64,000 nt of DNA from JANQRZ01 sp965214485 (GTDB taxonomy: Bacteria > Bacteroidota > Rhodothermia > Rhodothermales > JANQRZ01). The notes beneath the pieces were generated by a model that was not told the origin of the DNA, did no database searches, and was given only the letters and a program-made list of their open reading frames with translations. The position numbers were made by a program, and so were the translations under genes. This document shows positions 8,401 to 15,662 of the stretch, piece after piece; position 1 is the first letter of the stretch; each line of letters starts with the position of its first letter. The stretch covers positions 1 through 64,000 of the forward strand of contig CBDCBW010000009.1 of the NCBI GenBank assembly GCA_965214485.1, written 5' to 3'.

Positions 8401-9514
8401 CCTCGCCTACATCGACGAGCACGATACGATCGAGGGCGCGCCTGAACTGAAGGGCGAGCACCTGCCCGTCTTCGACTGCGCCTTCAAGCCGCACAACGGC
8501 GAGCGCTCGATCCACTACGCCGGCCACATCAAGATGATGGCCGCCTGCCAGCCGTTCATCTCGGGGGCGATCTCGAAGACCGTCAACCTCCCCGAGCACG
8601 CCACGGTGGAGGACATCGCCGGGGCCTACCTCCAGGGCTGGGAGCTCGGCCTCAAGGCCGTCGCCATCTACCGCGAGAACTCGAAGCGCAGCCAGCCGCT
8701 CTCGACCAAGGAGGGCGGCAACACCAAGAACAAGGTTGAGGTATCGGGCGACGGCGCGCTGAAGGATGCGGTCTTGGGCGAGCCCGAGGTCGTCGAGCGG
8801 ATCGTCTACCAGCCCATCCGCAAGCGCCTCCCCGACGAGCGCCCGTCGATCACCCACAAGTTCTCGATCGCGGGCCACGAGGGCTACCTCCACATCGGGC
8901 TCTACCCCGACACGCGCCTGCCCGGCGAGATCTTCATCACGATGGCGAAGCAGGGCTCGACCGTCAGCGGCATGATGGACGCCTTCGCCACCGCGATCTC
9001 GCTCGCGCTCCAGTACGGCGTCCCGCTCGAAGACCTGTGCGCCAAGTTCTCCCACATGCGCTTCGAGCCGGCGGGCTTCACCAACAACCCGCAGGTGCCG
9101 ATCGCGAAGTCCATCATGGACTACATCTTCCGCTACTGCTCGGTCAAGTTCCTCGGCCACGCCGCGCCCGAGTCCGAGTCGCCGTCGATCACCGACGACG
9201 TCGGGGAGGGTGCCGGAAACCCTAGCGAGGCCGTTGCGGCCGAGGTGGACCGCAGCGGCCCCGCCGCCGACCAGGTGCAGATGAGCATCTTCGACGAGCC
9301 GAGCACCCCCAGCCCGCTCGTCGGCCAGAGCGTCGACGCCTTCATGCAGACCGCCGACCGGAGCGCCGCGCAGGCGGCGGCGCAGGCCGGGCCGAAGACG
9401 GCGTTCCGCAACCAGGAGGACGCCCCCGCCTGCCCCAACTGCGGCAGCATCACCGTCCGCGCCGGCGCGTGCTATTCCTGCACGAATTGCGGCGCGAGCA
9501 CAGGTTGTGGCTGA
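5402..9514 (+). CDS. nrdJ: Adenosylcobalamin-dependent (class II) ribonucleotide reductase containing an intein
   Basis: The enzyme reduces ribonucleoside di- or triphosphates to deoxyribonucleotides using coenzyme B12. The 1370-residue precursor has the N-terminal RNR motifs (NSPVWFN, FKFGSGVGADWS, SGGKTRRAAIM), a 363-residue intein at residues 394-756, the active-site segment CSEYMFLDNSACNLASLNL directly after it, the barrel motif APTGTIGFMMDCD, and a C-terminal zinc ribbon with paired CxxC motifs ending STGCG. Removing the intein leaves about 1007 residues, normal for the zinc-ribbon NrdJ group. ATG 5402 is the first start after the upstream repeats. No NrdA/B or NrdR gene is adjacent. Confidence 0.96.
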   Translation: MPEKKTSPSDPLAHGLAIDRTFSTEGEAPFDSLEWEHRDAAIKSHTGEVIFEQKAVEFPTSWSQLATNVVASKYFYGDLGAGNGSPAEGRREFSLKQLVHRVTRTIADWGRDGGYFASDADAETFYDELTWLCANQYGAFNSPVWFNVGLHHEYGIRDSGGKTIYGWDPASDAIRSVDPYERPQASACFIIAVDDSIDDIWKLMEESARLFKFGSGVGADWSTLRSTKEKLSGGGIPSGPVSFMKVQDATGGTIKSGGKTRRAAIMQTLKSWHPDILEFVRAKMDEEKKAHALIEQGYDGSFNGPAYGSVAFQNVNQSVRVEDAFMRAAGDDAPYALRAVTTGETVETVQAKTILDQIAEGTWVCGDPGLQYEDTIQRWHTCPNSAPINSSNPCVTGDTLVATEDGLRRIDALVGTTPTVVGLDGELHGATRVVETGMKPVYRLRTRAGYEVRLTADHRVWTENRGDVPAAELTKDDIVRLTPSPFGREPLEAGTAEYVGLVLGTDRTAKGAPAPHDVWEPAVADKMTGVARTLSTGALPAASSFGTGGVAVATRTRPPAAAKAVYEKLAAWALLDADDARQRLTDRALRLDREATAALLRGLFTAAGTVVDYGERSRYVALNATSEELLRQAQLLLLSFGIRSKIVRNRRPLGQMTALLPDPRGSGEDLREQRIAQMHSLRVCRSSRMRFQQAIGFMEESEKAAQLRALNARAKTYRDRLIDRVDSLALLGIEPVYDLTEPATSHFAANGVAVHNCSEYMFLDNSACNLASLNLRKFQHEDGSFDVDRFRAAARVYLTAQEILVDNAGYPSAKIAGNSHDYRPLGLGFANLGALLMSMGLPYDSDEGRAVAGAIMAMEHCEGYARSAEIAANEQIGPFNGFEKNREPFLNVMRMHRDAVAQIDASCPDYLRQAAQESADRMVALGEAHGYRNAQATVLAPTGTIGFMMDCDTTGIEPDIALVKYKLLAGKGDGMMKIVNQSVDYALTALGYTETERQAILAYIDEHDTIEGAPELKGEHLPVFDCAFKPHNGERSIHYAGHIKMMAACQPFISGAISKTVNLPEHATVEDIAGAYLQGWELGLKAVAIYRENSKRSQPLSTKEGGNTKNKVEVSGDGALKDAVLGEPEVVERIVYQPIRKRLPDERPSITHKFSIAGHEGYLHIGLYPDTRLPGEIFITMAKQGSTVSGMMDAFATAISLALQYGVPLEDLCAKFSHMRFEPAGFTNNPQVPIAKSIMDYIFRYCSVKFLGHAAPESESPSITDDVGEGAGNPSEAVAAEVDRSGPAADQVQMSIFDEPSTPSPLVGQSVDAFMQTADRSAAQAAAQAGPKTAFRNQEDAPACPNCGSITVRAGACYSCTNCGASTGCG
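6581..7669 (+). other. Intein in NrdJ with a degenerate LAGLIDADG endonuclease
   Basis: Splicing motifs are complete: Cys1 in CVTGDTLVATEDG, block B VRLTADHRVW with the TxxH pair, block F VYDLTEPATSHFAANG, and block G ending GVAVHN before Cys+1. Between them are the two homing-endonuclease-like blocks YVGLVLGTD and LLRGLFTAAGTV. The second normally reads like RGLFDADGTV, so its catalytic Asp is replaced by Ala and nuclease activity is probably lost. Cys+1 is the RNR active-site cysteine (CSE motif), so the enzyme cannot work until splicing occurs. Confidence 0.93.
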
Positions 9515-9800
9515 GCCGTGGACCCATAGCGAAGAGGAGGTGCCGAGACAGCCCTTCGACACGACGGAGCGGGAGGAGCTAGTGCGGCTTCTCCCGCTTC
9601 GTACACATCCAGTTCGTACACATCCAGCGATCAAATGGAAGGCCCAACACATGGGCCTGCTCCACGTCCCAACCCAGTCAGAACTCCGACGCTGCGTTGA
9701 GGCCGGTCAGTCGCTTCGCCAGATGGGCTGCGCCTTCGAGGCGCTGATCCCGCTCCCAAGGCGGCGCGTGCAGATCGTCAGGGTGACTGCCTTCCGGTAG
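9507..9800 (+). CDS. Hypothetical protein (up to 97 aa)
   Basis: The frame starts at GTG 9507, overlapping the nrdJ stop, with an in-frame ATG at 9651 as a possible later start. The C-terminal part (LRRCVEAGQSLRQMGCAFEALIPLPRR) looks protein-like. An in-frame 15-bp tandem duplication at 9598-9627 encodes the repeated words RTHPV and RTHPA. No family is recognised, and the gene may be a fragment at the edge of the accessory region. Confidence 0.35.
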   Translation: MAEPWTHSEEEVPRQPFDTTEREELVRLLPLRTHPVRTHPAIKWKAQHMGLLHVPTQSELRRCVEAGQSLRQMGCAFEALIPLPRRRVQIVRVTAFR

Positions 9801-10027
9801 GTCAAAGCTGTCGGATTTCTTGGTCTGCCATCAACTGCCCGATTCGGTAAGCCGTACGGTAATCTAACGGCCAGCCTCCACATCAACCCAACGTCATCCC
9901 GAGCGGAGTCTCGGAGAGACGCAGCCGAGGGATCTCTGACGGCAAGGCGGTATGGTTTGGCTGAAGGGTCGCACCCGGAGAGATCCCTCGGCTACGCCCC
10001 TGTGAGGCTTCGCTCGGGATGACATTG
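9801..10027. repeat. Gene-free stretch with a long dispersed palindrome
   Basis: From 9893 to 10023 an imperfect inverted repeat opens CGTCATCCCGAGCG, passes through GCCGAGGGATCTCT, and returns as AGAGATCCCTCGGCT and CGCTCGGGATGACA. It belongs to the same family as 3117-3236. No coding function is seen; it abuts a protein fragment on its right, which suggests insertion into or next to an old gene. Confidence 0.65.
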
Positions 10028-10210
10028 ATGGGGCGAAGGCGATGAAGCGAAGGCAGGAGCTTCGGCACACGGCGTAGCTTGACGTTCGGCACAGAGGCAC
10101 CGATTTCGCGTCGGATGGCCTCCAGTGCCTGAAGCTGCACGTGCGGGGATCGGGAGCGCCAGAAGGCGGCATCGCTTCGGGCGTCGTGGAGTGGCACCTT
10201 GCGGACCGCC
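10028..10210 (-). pseudogene. Possible fragment of a small conserved protein
   Basis: The minus-strand frame VRKVPLHDARSDAAFWRSRS followed by HVQLQALEAIRREI resembles small hypothetical proteins with a FW(R/L)SR-P-RL-ALE-IR pattern that often accompany nucleotidyltransferase genes. The frame has no clear start and runs at its end into the dispersed palindrome, so it looks broken. Family identity is from memory of the pattern only. Confidence 0.3.
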
Positions 10211-10294
10211 GTGCGGTCCAGCTTCTGTTCGGAGGGAGCGGACGTGGAGCGGACACGCCCGAGGGCATCGGTGGCCCGGCAACATCGCCCCATC

Positions 10295-10402
10295 TCAGAA
10301 ATCCAGGCCGATGGAGAAGTAGACCTGGGCGTCGCCGAGCCGCGGCCGTCGTAGGGCCACGCCCAGTCGAGCCGCAGCGGATAGCCCAGCAGGATCGTCC
10401 GC
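10295..10402 (-). repeat. Displaced 108-bp copy of the outer-membrane gene's 3' end
   Basis: This stretch aligns with 11609-11717, the last 36 codons of the large outer-membrane gene, with four substitutions and one deleted base that shifts the frame. One edge coincides with that gene's stop codon and the other with the stop codon of the toxin gene at 10403. Together the two copies form direct repeats bracketing the islet 10403-11608. Confidence 0.85.
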
Positions 10403-10654
10403 TCAGCGATAGGCTTCCCGCCGGTGCTGGACTGCGATGATATCTACGACTTGCTCGGCGTCATCGACCACTCGGTAGTCCCCAATGCGGACACGCCACA
10501 ACGCATCGCTCCCGCTCAGCTTTGTGCATCCGCTCGGACGCGGCTCCCCGGCGAGCGCCTCGATCTTCCGAAAGATGCGCGTCACGGTCGGCGGTCACAG
10601 CCTCGCCAGTTCTTTCTCGGCGGAGCGGGCGAAGGTGACGCGGTACTCACTCAT
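10403..10654 (-). pseudogene. RelE/ParE-family toxin, inactivated
   Basis: Read from ATG 10654 the frame gives MSEYRVTFARSAEKELARL, then an in-frame TGA, then PPTVTRIFRKIEAL and a typical RelE tail (KLSGSDALWRVRIGDYRVV, VVDIIAVQHRREAYR). Besides the stop, about three residues (the usual YEI after YRVV) are missing. The ATG overlaps the antitoxin stop (ATGAGTGA), the usual antitoxin-toxin coupling. The toxin would normally cleave mRNA at the ribosome or poison gyrase; this copy should make no full product. The 3' part from 10585 could at most yield a 60-residue fragment. Confidence 0.75.
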
Positions 10655-10850
10655 CCCCGGTGAGCTTGCCCTGTTCGGTGAGCCGCTGCCTCACCGCGCC
10701 GAGCGACGCGCGCGGTTCACCCTTCCGCTGCTGTGCGAGGAACCGGTCGTAGAAATCCTCCCACATCGCCCCGTTTTCTTCGAGGTCGATCACGACGGCG
10801 GTCTTCTCTCCCCGCTCGTTGACGACGAACTGGATGCCTTCCATTTTCAC
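10647..10850 (-). CDS. Antitoxin of the decayed RelE/ParE module (67 aa)
   Basis: The protein starts MKMEGIQFVVNERGEKTAVVIDLEE and continues with a helical, charged C-terminus (WEDFYDRFLAQQRKGEPRA), typical of small RelB/Phd-like antitoxins that bind DNA by the N-terminus and mask a toxin by the C-terminus. It is uninterrupted and overlaps the toxin start by 8 bp. Its target toxin is broken, so it may be an orphan or act on related toxins elsewhere. Confidence 0.7.
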   Translation of the reverse strand: MKMEGIQFVVNERGEKTAVVIDLEENGAMWEDFYDRFLAQQRKGEPRASLGAVRQRLTEQGKLTGDE

Positions 10851-10856
10851 TCGGGT

Positions 10857-11084
10857 TTAGGTCGCGCTGAGCCAGAAGCTGTCCGGCAGCAGCTCGTCGA
10901 AGTTGTCGCCCATCACGATGGCTCCGGGGTGCAGCCCGGCGACGCGGCGCTTGAGTACCGGGACGAGCCGGAACGCGGCCCCGTCGCCGCGCTCGATGAC
11001 CACCTCGGCTCCGTCGGCGGTCTCGTCCATCACTTCGCCCAGCCGCTCCTTCGCCTCCTCTAATTCGATTTTGCGCATCTGCAT
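10857..11084 (-). CDS. Phd/YefM-type antitoxin, no partner toxin (75 aa)
   Basis: The sequence MQMRKIELEEAKERLGEVMD and AEVVIERGDGAAFRLVPV matches the N-terminal DNA-binding fold of prevent-host-death antitoxins, and the tail GLHPGAIVMGDNFDELLPDSFW matches the toxin-binding end seen in VapBC-type pairs. The expected PIN-domain toxin is missing; the next gene downstream is another antitoxin 6 bp away. The start sits in a 19-bp tandem duplication (11081-11119) carrying a second out-of-frame ATG. Confidence 0.7.
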   Translation of the reverse strand: MQMRKIELEEAKERLGEVMDETADGAEVVIERGDGAAFRLVPVLKRRVAGLHPGAIVMGDNFDELLPDSFWLSAT

Positions 11085-11119
11085 TCTCAGTCAGACCAAT
11101 GCATTCTCAGTCAGACCAA
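11081..11119. repeat. Tandem duplication over the antitoxin start
   Basis: GCATTCTCAGTCAGACCAA occurs at 11081-11099 and again at 11101-11119 (period 20 bp). The first copy contains the start codon of the Phd-type antitoxin. Confidence 0.85.
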
Positions 11120-11164
11120 GAAAACTACGCCGACCGCTCCGAATCGTTCGCCTCGAACGAGCTA

Positions 11165-11605
11165 TCACCCATAGAACCGCCCCTTCCCAGCCTGTGCCAA
11201 AACCTTTCGCTTGAACTCTTGGAAGCGCTCTAGCTTTTCACCGTCGATGAGCTTTTCCTCAACGGCCGGTGGTGGTTGATTTCTTCGCTGTGCACGAGCA
11301 ACCCAATATGCCTCTGCAGAAGCGATCTCCTCTGTGCTCTCTGAGTCCACGCGGCCTAACGTCTCGATAGCCGAGAGCGCTACCAGTCTTACCGGGTCCC
11401 GAAGCATTCTTCGGAGCGGAGGTATAACCTCCTGCCCTCCGATTCGCCCCAACGCCTCCACAGCGGCTAGGCGAACGCGGAAGCGACGCGCCGAGACTGC
11501 ACGGATCAGCATATCTACATTCTCATCCTCACGGAATAGATCGACGTGGTGCGGTTGCATTTGGATCATGCCCCGCTTGAGCGCAAATCTCACGATTGGA
11601 TGCAT
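11165..11605 (-). CDS. HEAT-repeat protein (146 aa)
   Basis: Repeats of the form DMLIRAVSARRFRVRLAAVEALGRIGG and PPLRRMLRDPVRLVALSAIETLGRV are clear HEAT/PBS-lyase-like helical pairs, at about residues 30-100. The C-terminus is basic. Such proteins act as scaffolds for protein binding; no enzyme motif is present. The start lies 3 bp after the stop of the outer-membrane gene on the same strand, so it could be translated with it. Codon use is less GC-rich than its neighbours, in keeping with the accessory islet. Confidence 0.75.
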   Translation of the reverse strand: MHPIVRFALKRGMIQMQPHHVDLFREDENVDMLIRAVSARRFRVRLAAVEALGRIGGQEVIPPLRRMLRDPVRLVALSAIETLGRVDSESTEEIASAEAYWVARAQRRNQPPPAVEEKLIDGEKLERFQEFKRKVLAQAGKGRFYG

Positions 11606-11608
11606 GAT

Positions 11609-11717
11609 TCAGAAGTCCAGGCCGATGGAGAAGTAGACCTGGGCGTCGCCGAAGCCGCGGCCGTCGTAGGGCCACGCCCAGTCGAGGCGCAGCGGGTAGC
11701 CGAGCAGGATCGTCCGC
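11609..11717 (-). repeat. In-gene copy of the islet-flanking direct repeat
   Basis: The last 36 codons and stop of the outer-membrane gene are the intact partner of the displaced copy at 10295-10402. Confidence 0.85.
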
Positions 11718-14700
11718 AGCCCGACCCCGGTGCCGATGAGGAGGTCGTCCAGCACCTCTTTCCCCTCGTCGTTGAGAACCCGGAGGTTGAAGTCGTTGGA
11801 GGTAATCACGCCCGCGTCGAGGAAGGCGGTGCCCTGGAGGTTGTAGAGCGGCAGGACGGGGATCGGGCCGGGGAGGATGGCGGCGAAGAGCGGAAACCGG
11901 AACTCGGCGTTCAGGAGGCCGAAGCGCGAGCCGCTCCGCTCGTCGATCCCGAACCCGCGCAGCGGCAGCACGGGGGTGCCGAAGACGAAGTCGTTCTCGT
12001 CGTCGATGGGGATGCTCTGGAAGCGCGGGTTGATCCAGTTCTGCACGCCGGCGGCGTAGAACCGCTGCGGGTTCGGCCCGAGGGAGACGCCCGCGCTCGC
12101 GCGAAGCGCGAACGAGTAGTAGCGCCCCAGCCCGACGTACTGGCGCGCGTCGCCGAGGAGCGTGGCGAAGGTGACGGAGCCCCCGGGGCTACCCGCGAGC
12201 CGTAGCGCGTACCGCCGCCCGCCCGCCGGGAAGAGGAAGCCCGGCTCGGTCCCATCGACGGTGTATGTCAGCGAGGGATAGAGGAAGACGCGGCTGCGCG
12301 ACTGGAGCGCGGGGTCTACCAGGTCCGTCAGCGAGGTGCCGAGGACCGACACGTCACCTTCGACGCGGCGGAACTTGTCGAGCGGGTACGACGCCGAGAC
12401 CGTCAGGCCGTAGTTGCGGTAGCGGAAGATGGTCTCGCGCGAGAAGTCGGTGAGCTGGCGGGCGAGGTGGAAGCCGGTGAGCGCGAAGTCGGTCCGGCGC
12501 GGGAGGTAGCGGTAGGAGAGGAGGTAGTCCGAGTTGCGGAGGTCGATGATGAGGTTCGTCGCGGCGAAGACCTGGTGGTTGCCGAGCATGTCGGAGAAGA
12601 GCATCTGGGTGACGCTCTGGACGCCGAAGATGGCGTCGTAGCCGACGTTGCCGTAGACGATGTCCGGGGTGAACCGGAGGCGGTAGCGCTTCTGTTTGAA
12701 GGAGCCGTCCTCGTTCAGGTTGTCCTGCGGCTCGAAGCGCGGGCGGATGCGCTCTTCGCGCCGCCGCTGCGCCGCCTCGAAGGCGTCGGAGAACTCGTAG
12801 TTGCGGAAGTCCACGCGGACCTCGCCGTAGGCCGTCGAGTCCGGCTCGCCCTCGGCGAGGTCTCCCGGCCCCGCGCCGTCCGGCACCGCGTCCTCGAAGA
12901 CGTAGTCCCCGTTCGTGCCGGCGTCCCCATTCGTGCCGACCGGGTCGGCGGCGGCGATGACGCCGTCCGGCAGTCGGCGCTTGCGCATCGGGTCGGCGAG
13001 GAAGGGGGCGTCGCTCGCGGCTTCGCGGAGGATGGGGTTGCCGTCGAGCGTGCTGCCGCTGGCGAGCGCCACCGCCGGGGCGGGCTCCGCCACCGTGCCC
13101 TCGACGCGCTGCGCCCACACGGTGGGGCGGAGCGTGTCGGACTCCAGCGTCCGCCCGAACGGATCGCGCAGGAGGTAGATCGACGGGACGCCTTCCTTGA
13201 GCGCGACGAGCGCGGCGCGGCTCCCGTTCGCACTCAGGCTGACCTGGGTGACGCCGGTCATCAGGTCCGTCAGCGGACGCTCTGCGCCGGTGCTGAGGGT
13301 CTGCTCCCAGAGGTTGTAGACCCCGTTGCGGTCCGAGACGAAGAGCAGCCGGTCGGGGTCGGAGCCGAAGGCCGCGCTCTGCTCGTCCCAGTTTTCGTTG
13401 TCCGTCAGCCGGTCGAGGCGGCCCGGCGCGTCGAGGTCGAGCCGGTAGAGGTCGAGCTGCGCGTAGTCGTGGCCCAGGAGGTCGAAGCTCTCGGCGGTGT
13501 GGCGGTGGGTCTGGACGTAGCGCCCCCGGTCCGAGTGGAAGACGAGGCTGCGCCCGTCGGGAGCCCACGCCGGTTCGTGGTCGCTGAAGAGGTCGGCGGT
13601 GTAGTTGACGGTCTCGCCCGAGTCGAGGTCGAGCACGTAGATGTCCGACTGCGGCCCGGCGGTCCCCTCGAAGGCGACGCGCTCGCCGGTCGGGCTCCAC
13701 TTCACGCTGACGACGGCGTCGATCTCCGGCACGCGGTAGTGAACCGCCCTCCGCGATTCGACCTCGACGATTGCAATCGCGTCGCTCTGCCCGCTCTTGA
13801 CGGCGACGGCGAGGCGGTCCCCGTCCGGTCCCCACGAGAGGCCGGGGGTGAGGATGCGCAGGCTCTCGAACTGCGGGTTGTTCTGCCCGTCGATGATCTT
13901 GCGCGGCGGCTCGTCGCCGGTCGTCGAGACCACGTACACGTCGAAGAGCGCGCCCTTCGCGGTGAGGAAGGCCACCTTGTCGCCCTGCGGCGAGATGGCC
14001 GCGCCGGTGTTGTAGAACCCGCCGTTCTCATCGGTGACGAGGGCTTTGGCGATCTGGTCGAGGTCCTCGCGCGCGGCGACTTCGGGGAAGTAGACGGCCT
14101 TGAGCGTGTTGTGCCAGCGCTCGGAGAGGTCGTCGAGGTCGAGGCCGGTGGCGCGCTTGAACGAGCCGCCGACGGAGCGGCTGACCCGGAGGCGCTGCAG
14201 GATTTCGGTGATCTTCTCGCGGCCGTACTGCGCGGCGACGTAGTCCCACACGGCCTGCCCGCCCCGGTAGGCGAAGTACCCGCCGAGCCGCTCGATGGGC
14301 GCGAGGTAGTCGTTCACGACGGCGTCGCGGACGTACATGTCCGAGTTCGTGTCCCACCCGAGCGCGGCGTACTCGGCCAGGCCCTCGTTGAACCAGAGCG
14401 GGATCTGGAGCCGGATGCCGTTCTGGATGATCGACTGGATCGAGCCGCCGTAGAACATGTCGTTGATGACGGCGTGGACGAGCTCGTGGTGGATCACCCG
14501 GCGGAAGTCGCGGTAGTCACCGGTGAAGGGGATCGCGACGCGGTTCTTGAACAGCTCGGTGACGCCGCCGATGCCCTCGGAGTAGGTCGGCAGGTTGACG
14601 GCGTTCGTGACGACGAAGTCGTTGTGGCTCTGGTAGACGAGGAGCGGGATCCGGTCGGTGATCCGGTAGCCGAAGAGGTCGCTGATCTGCGCGTAGGCGT

Positions 14701-14914
14701 CCTCGGCGGCATGGGCGGTGAAGTCGGCGAGGGCGCGCCCGCCGGGCTCGTAGTAGAACACGTCGAAGTGCGTGCTCTGGAGGTACTGCCAGTCGAGGTT
14801 CTCGTACTGGACCTTGTTCTTGCCGAACCGGAAGTACTGCGCCTCGGCCACGCCCGGCCACAGGGCGGCGAGCGCGGCGGCGAGGAGGACCAGCGAAGCG
14901 AAGCGACGAGGCAT
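11609..14914 (-). CDS. Outer-membrane protein with MA-type metallopeptidase domain, beta-propeller and BamA-like barrel (1101 aa)
   Basis: A signal peptide (MPRRFASLVLLAAALAALWPGVAEA) precedes a domain with HELVH at residues 143-147 and NEGLAEY at 176-182, the gluzincin pattern of zinc peptidases. Next come repeated PD40/TolB-like blades (SWGPDGDRLAVAV, KWSPTGERVAFEG, AWAPDGRSLVFHSDRG). The last third is a surface-antigen barrel (RLRFTPDIVYGN, FYAAGVQNWINPRF, PLRGFGIDERSG) ending in aromatic Phe. It probably sits in the outer membrane with a periplasmic protease or binding region. The start 14914 is chosen for the signal peptide; an upstream in-frame ATG would add an unlikely leader. Confidence 0.85.
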   Translation of the reverse strand: MPRRFASLVLLAAALAALWPGVAEAQYFRFGKNKVQYENLDWQYLQSTHFDVFYYEPGGRALADFTAHAAEDAYAQISDLFGYRITDRIPLLVYQSHNDFVVTNAVNLPTYSEGIGGVTELFKNRVAIPFTGDYRDFRRVIHHELVHAVINDMFYGGSIQSIIQNGIRLQIPLWFNEGLAEYAALGWDTNSDMYVRDAVVNDYLAPIERLGGYFAYRGGQAVWDYVAAQYGREKITEILQRLRVSRSVGGSFKRATGLDLDDLSERWHNTLKAVYFPEVAAREDLDQIAKALVTDENGGFYNTGAAISPQGDKVAFLTAKGALFDVYVVSTTGDEPPRKIIDGQNNPQFESLRILTPGLSWGPDGDRLAVAVKSGQSDAIAIVEVESRRAVHYRVPEIDAVVSVKWSPTGERVAFEGTAGPQSDIYVLDLDSGETVNYTADLFSDHEPAWAPDGRSLVFHSDRGRYVQTHRHTAESFDLLGHDYAQLDLYRLDLDAPGRLDRLTDNENWDEQSAAFGSDPDRLLFVSDRNGVYNLWEQTLSTGAERPLTDLMTGVTQVSLSANGSRAALVALKEGVPSIYLLRDPFGRTLESDTLRPTVWAQRVEGTVAEPAPAVALASGSTLDGNPILREAASDAPFLADPMRKRRLPDGVIAAADPVGTNGDAGTNGDYVFEDAVPDGAGPGDLAEGEPDSTAYGEVRVDFRNYEFSDAFEAAQRRREERIRPRFEPQDNLNEDGSFKQKRYRLRFTPDIVYGNVGYDAIFGVQSVTQMLFSDMLGNHQVFAATNLIIDLRNSDYLLSYRYLPRRTDFALTGFHLARQLTDFSRETIFRYRNYGLTVSASYPLDKFRRVEGDVSVLGTSLTDLVDPALQSRSRVFLYPSLTYTVDGTEPGFLFPAGGRRYALRLAGSPGGSVTFATLLGDARQYVGLGRYYSFALRASAGVSLGPNPQRFYAAGVQNWINPRFQSIPIDDENDFVFGTPVLPLRGFGIDERSGSRFGLLNAEFRFPLFAAILPGPIPVLPLYNLQGTAFLDAGVITSNDFNLRVLNDEGKEVLDDLLIGTGVGLRTILLGYPLRLDWAWPYDGRGFGDAQVYFSIGLDF

Positions 14915-15038
14915 GGCGGCGTGGATCGGACCCTCGGAGACACGAGTGTCGGAGAGTAGCCCATTCTCCCGCCCGGCGCAAGCCACATCGCCGGACCGGA
15001 CGAGGTTATAACGCGCCGCGCCGCGCGTCTATTGGGCC

Positions 15039-15650
15039 ATGCCCTTCGACCCCGCCCGCCACCGCCGCCGCTCGATCCGGCTCCCCGGCTACGACTATGC
15101 GCAGCCGGGGGCGTACTTCGTCACGGTCTGCGTGCAGCGCAGCGTCTGCCTCTTCGGTGAGGTGGAGGCAGACCTCGCGCGCCTCAGCCCCGCCGGTGAG
15201 ATGGTCACGGCGTGGTGGCAGCGGTTGCCCGGCAGATTCCCCCGCGTCTGCCTCGATGCCTTCGTCGTGATGCCGAACCACGTCCACGGCATCGTCGGCC
15301 TCGCGGACCCTCCGTCTGAACCGGGCGACGTTGGCCTCACCCCCGCCGTAGGGGCGGACCCACGTGTCCGCCCTGTTTCGGGGCGTGCCGCCGTTCCCGA
15401 TCAGGGCGCACACGCGGGTGCGCCCCTACCGCAGGTGATTCAGTGGTGGAAGACGATGACGACGAACGCATACATCCGGGGCGTGCGAGCAGAGGGTTGG
15501 CCGCCGTTCGAGGGTCGGCTGTGGCAGCGCAACTATTACGAACGCGTCCTCCGCGACGAGCGCGAACGGGACCTCGCCCACCGGTACATCCGCAACAACC
15601 CGCTCCGGTGGCACCTCGACCGGATGCACGCGGATCGGAAACCGTGGTGA
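15039..15650 (+). CDS. REP-associated tyrosine transposase (RAYT), IS200-like Y1 family
   Basis: The 203-residue protein has the RAYT opening (RRSIRLPGYDYAQPGAYFVTV), the HUH motif as NHVH at residues 80-83, and the catalytic tyrosine region QRNYYERVLRDERE at 164-177 with the tail RYIRNNPLRWHLD. RAYTs cut single-stranded REP palindromes and are usually domesticated single-copy genes. Residues about 97-131 are an insert not expected in the family and are encoded by a REP-like palindrome (15348-15429). No second transposase gene or IS ends are visible. Confidence 0.88.
   Translation: MPFDPARHRRRSIRLPGYDYAQPGAYFVTVCVQRSVCLFGEVEADLARLSPAGEMVTAWWQRLPGRFPRVCLDAFVVMPNHVHGIVGLADPPSEPGDVGLTPAVGADPRVRPVSGRAAVPDQGAHAGAPLPQVIQWWKTMTTNAYIRGVRAEGWPPFEGRLWQRNYYERVLRDERERDLAHRYIRNNPLRWHLDRMHADRKPW
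15348..15429. repeat. REP-like palindrome inside the RAYT gene
   Basis: The arms start GTAGGGGCGGACC and end GTGCGCCCCTAC; inner palindromic words CCACGTGTCCGCCC and GGGCGCACACGCGGG lie between. Related GTAGGGgCG palindromes occur at 46072-46100 and, as a half element, at 24284-24305. The insert keeps the transposase reading frame open. Confidence 0.7.
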
Positions 15651-15662
15651 CTCCCTCGGCGC

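Noticed and set aside
5342..9652. 1436-codon open frame on the minus strand opposite nrdJ
   Set aside because: It is the GC-rich shadow of nrdJ: the composition is Ala/Arg/Val/Glu-rich with no recognisable domain, while the plus strand has a complete, motif-rich RNR.
12467..14959. 830-codon open frame on the plus strand opposite the outer-membrane gene
   Set aside because: Antisense shadow in GC-rich DNA; low-complexity Val/Glu/Arg sequence with no motifs.
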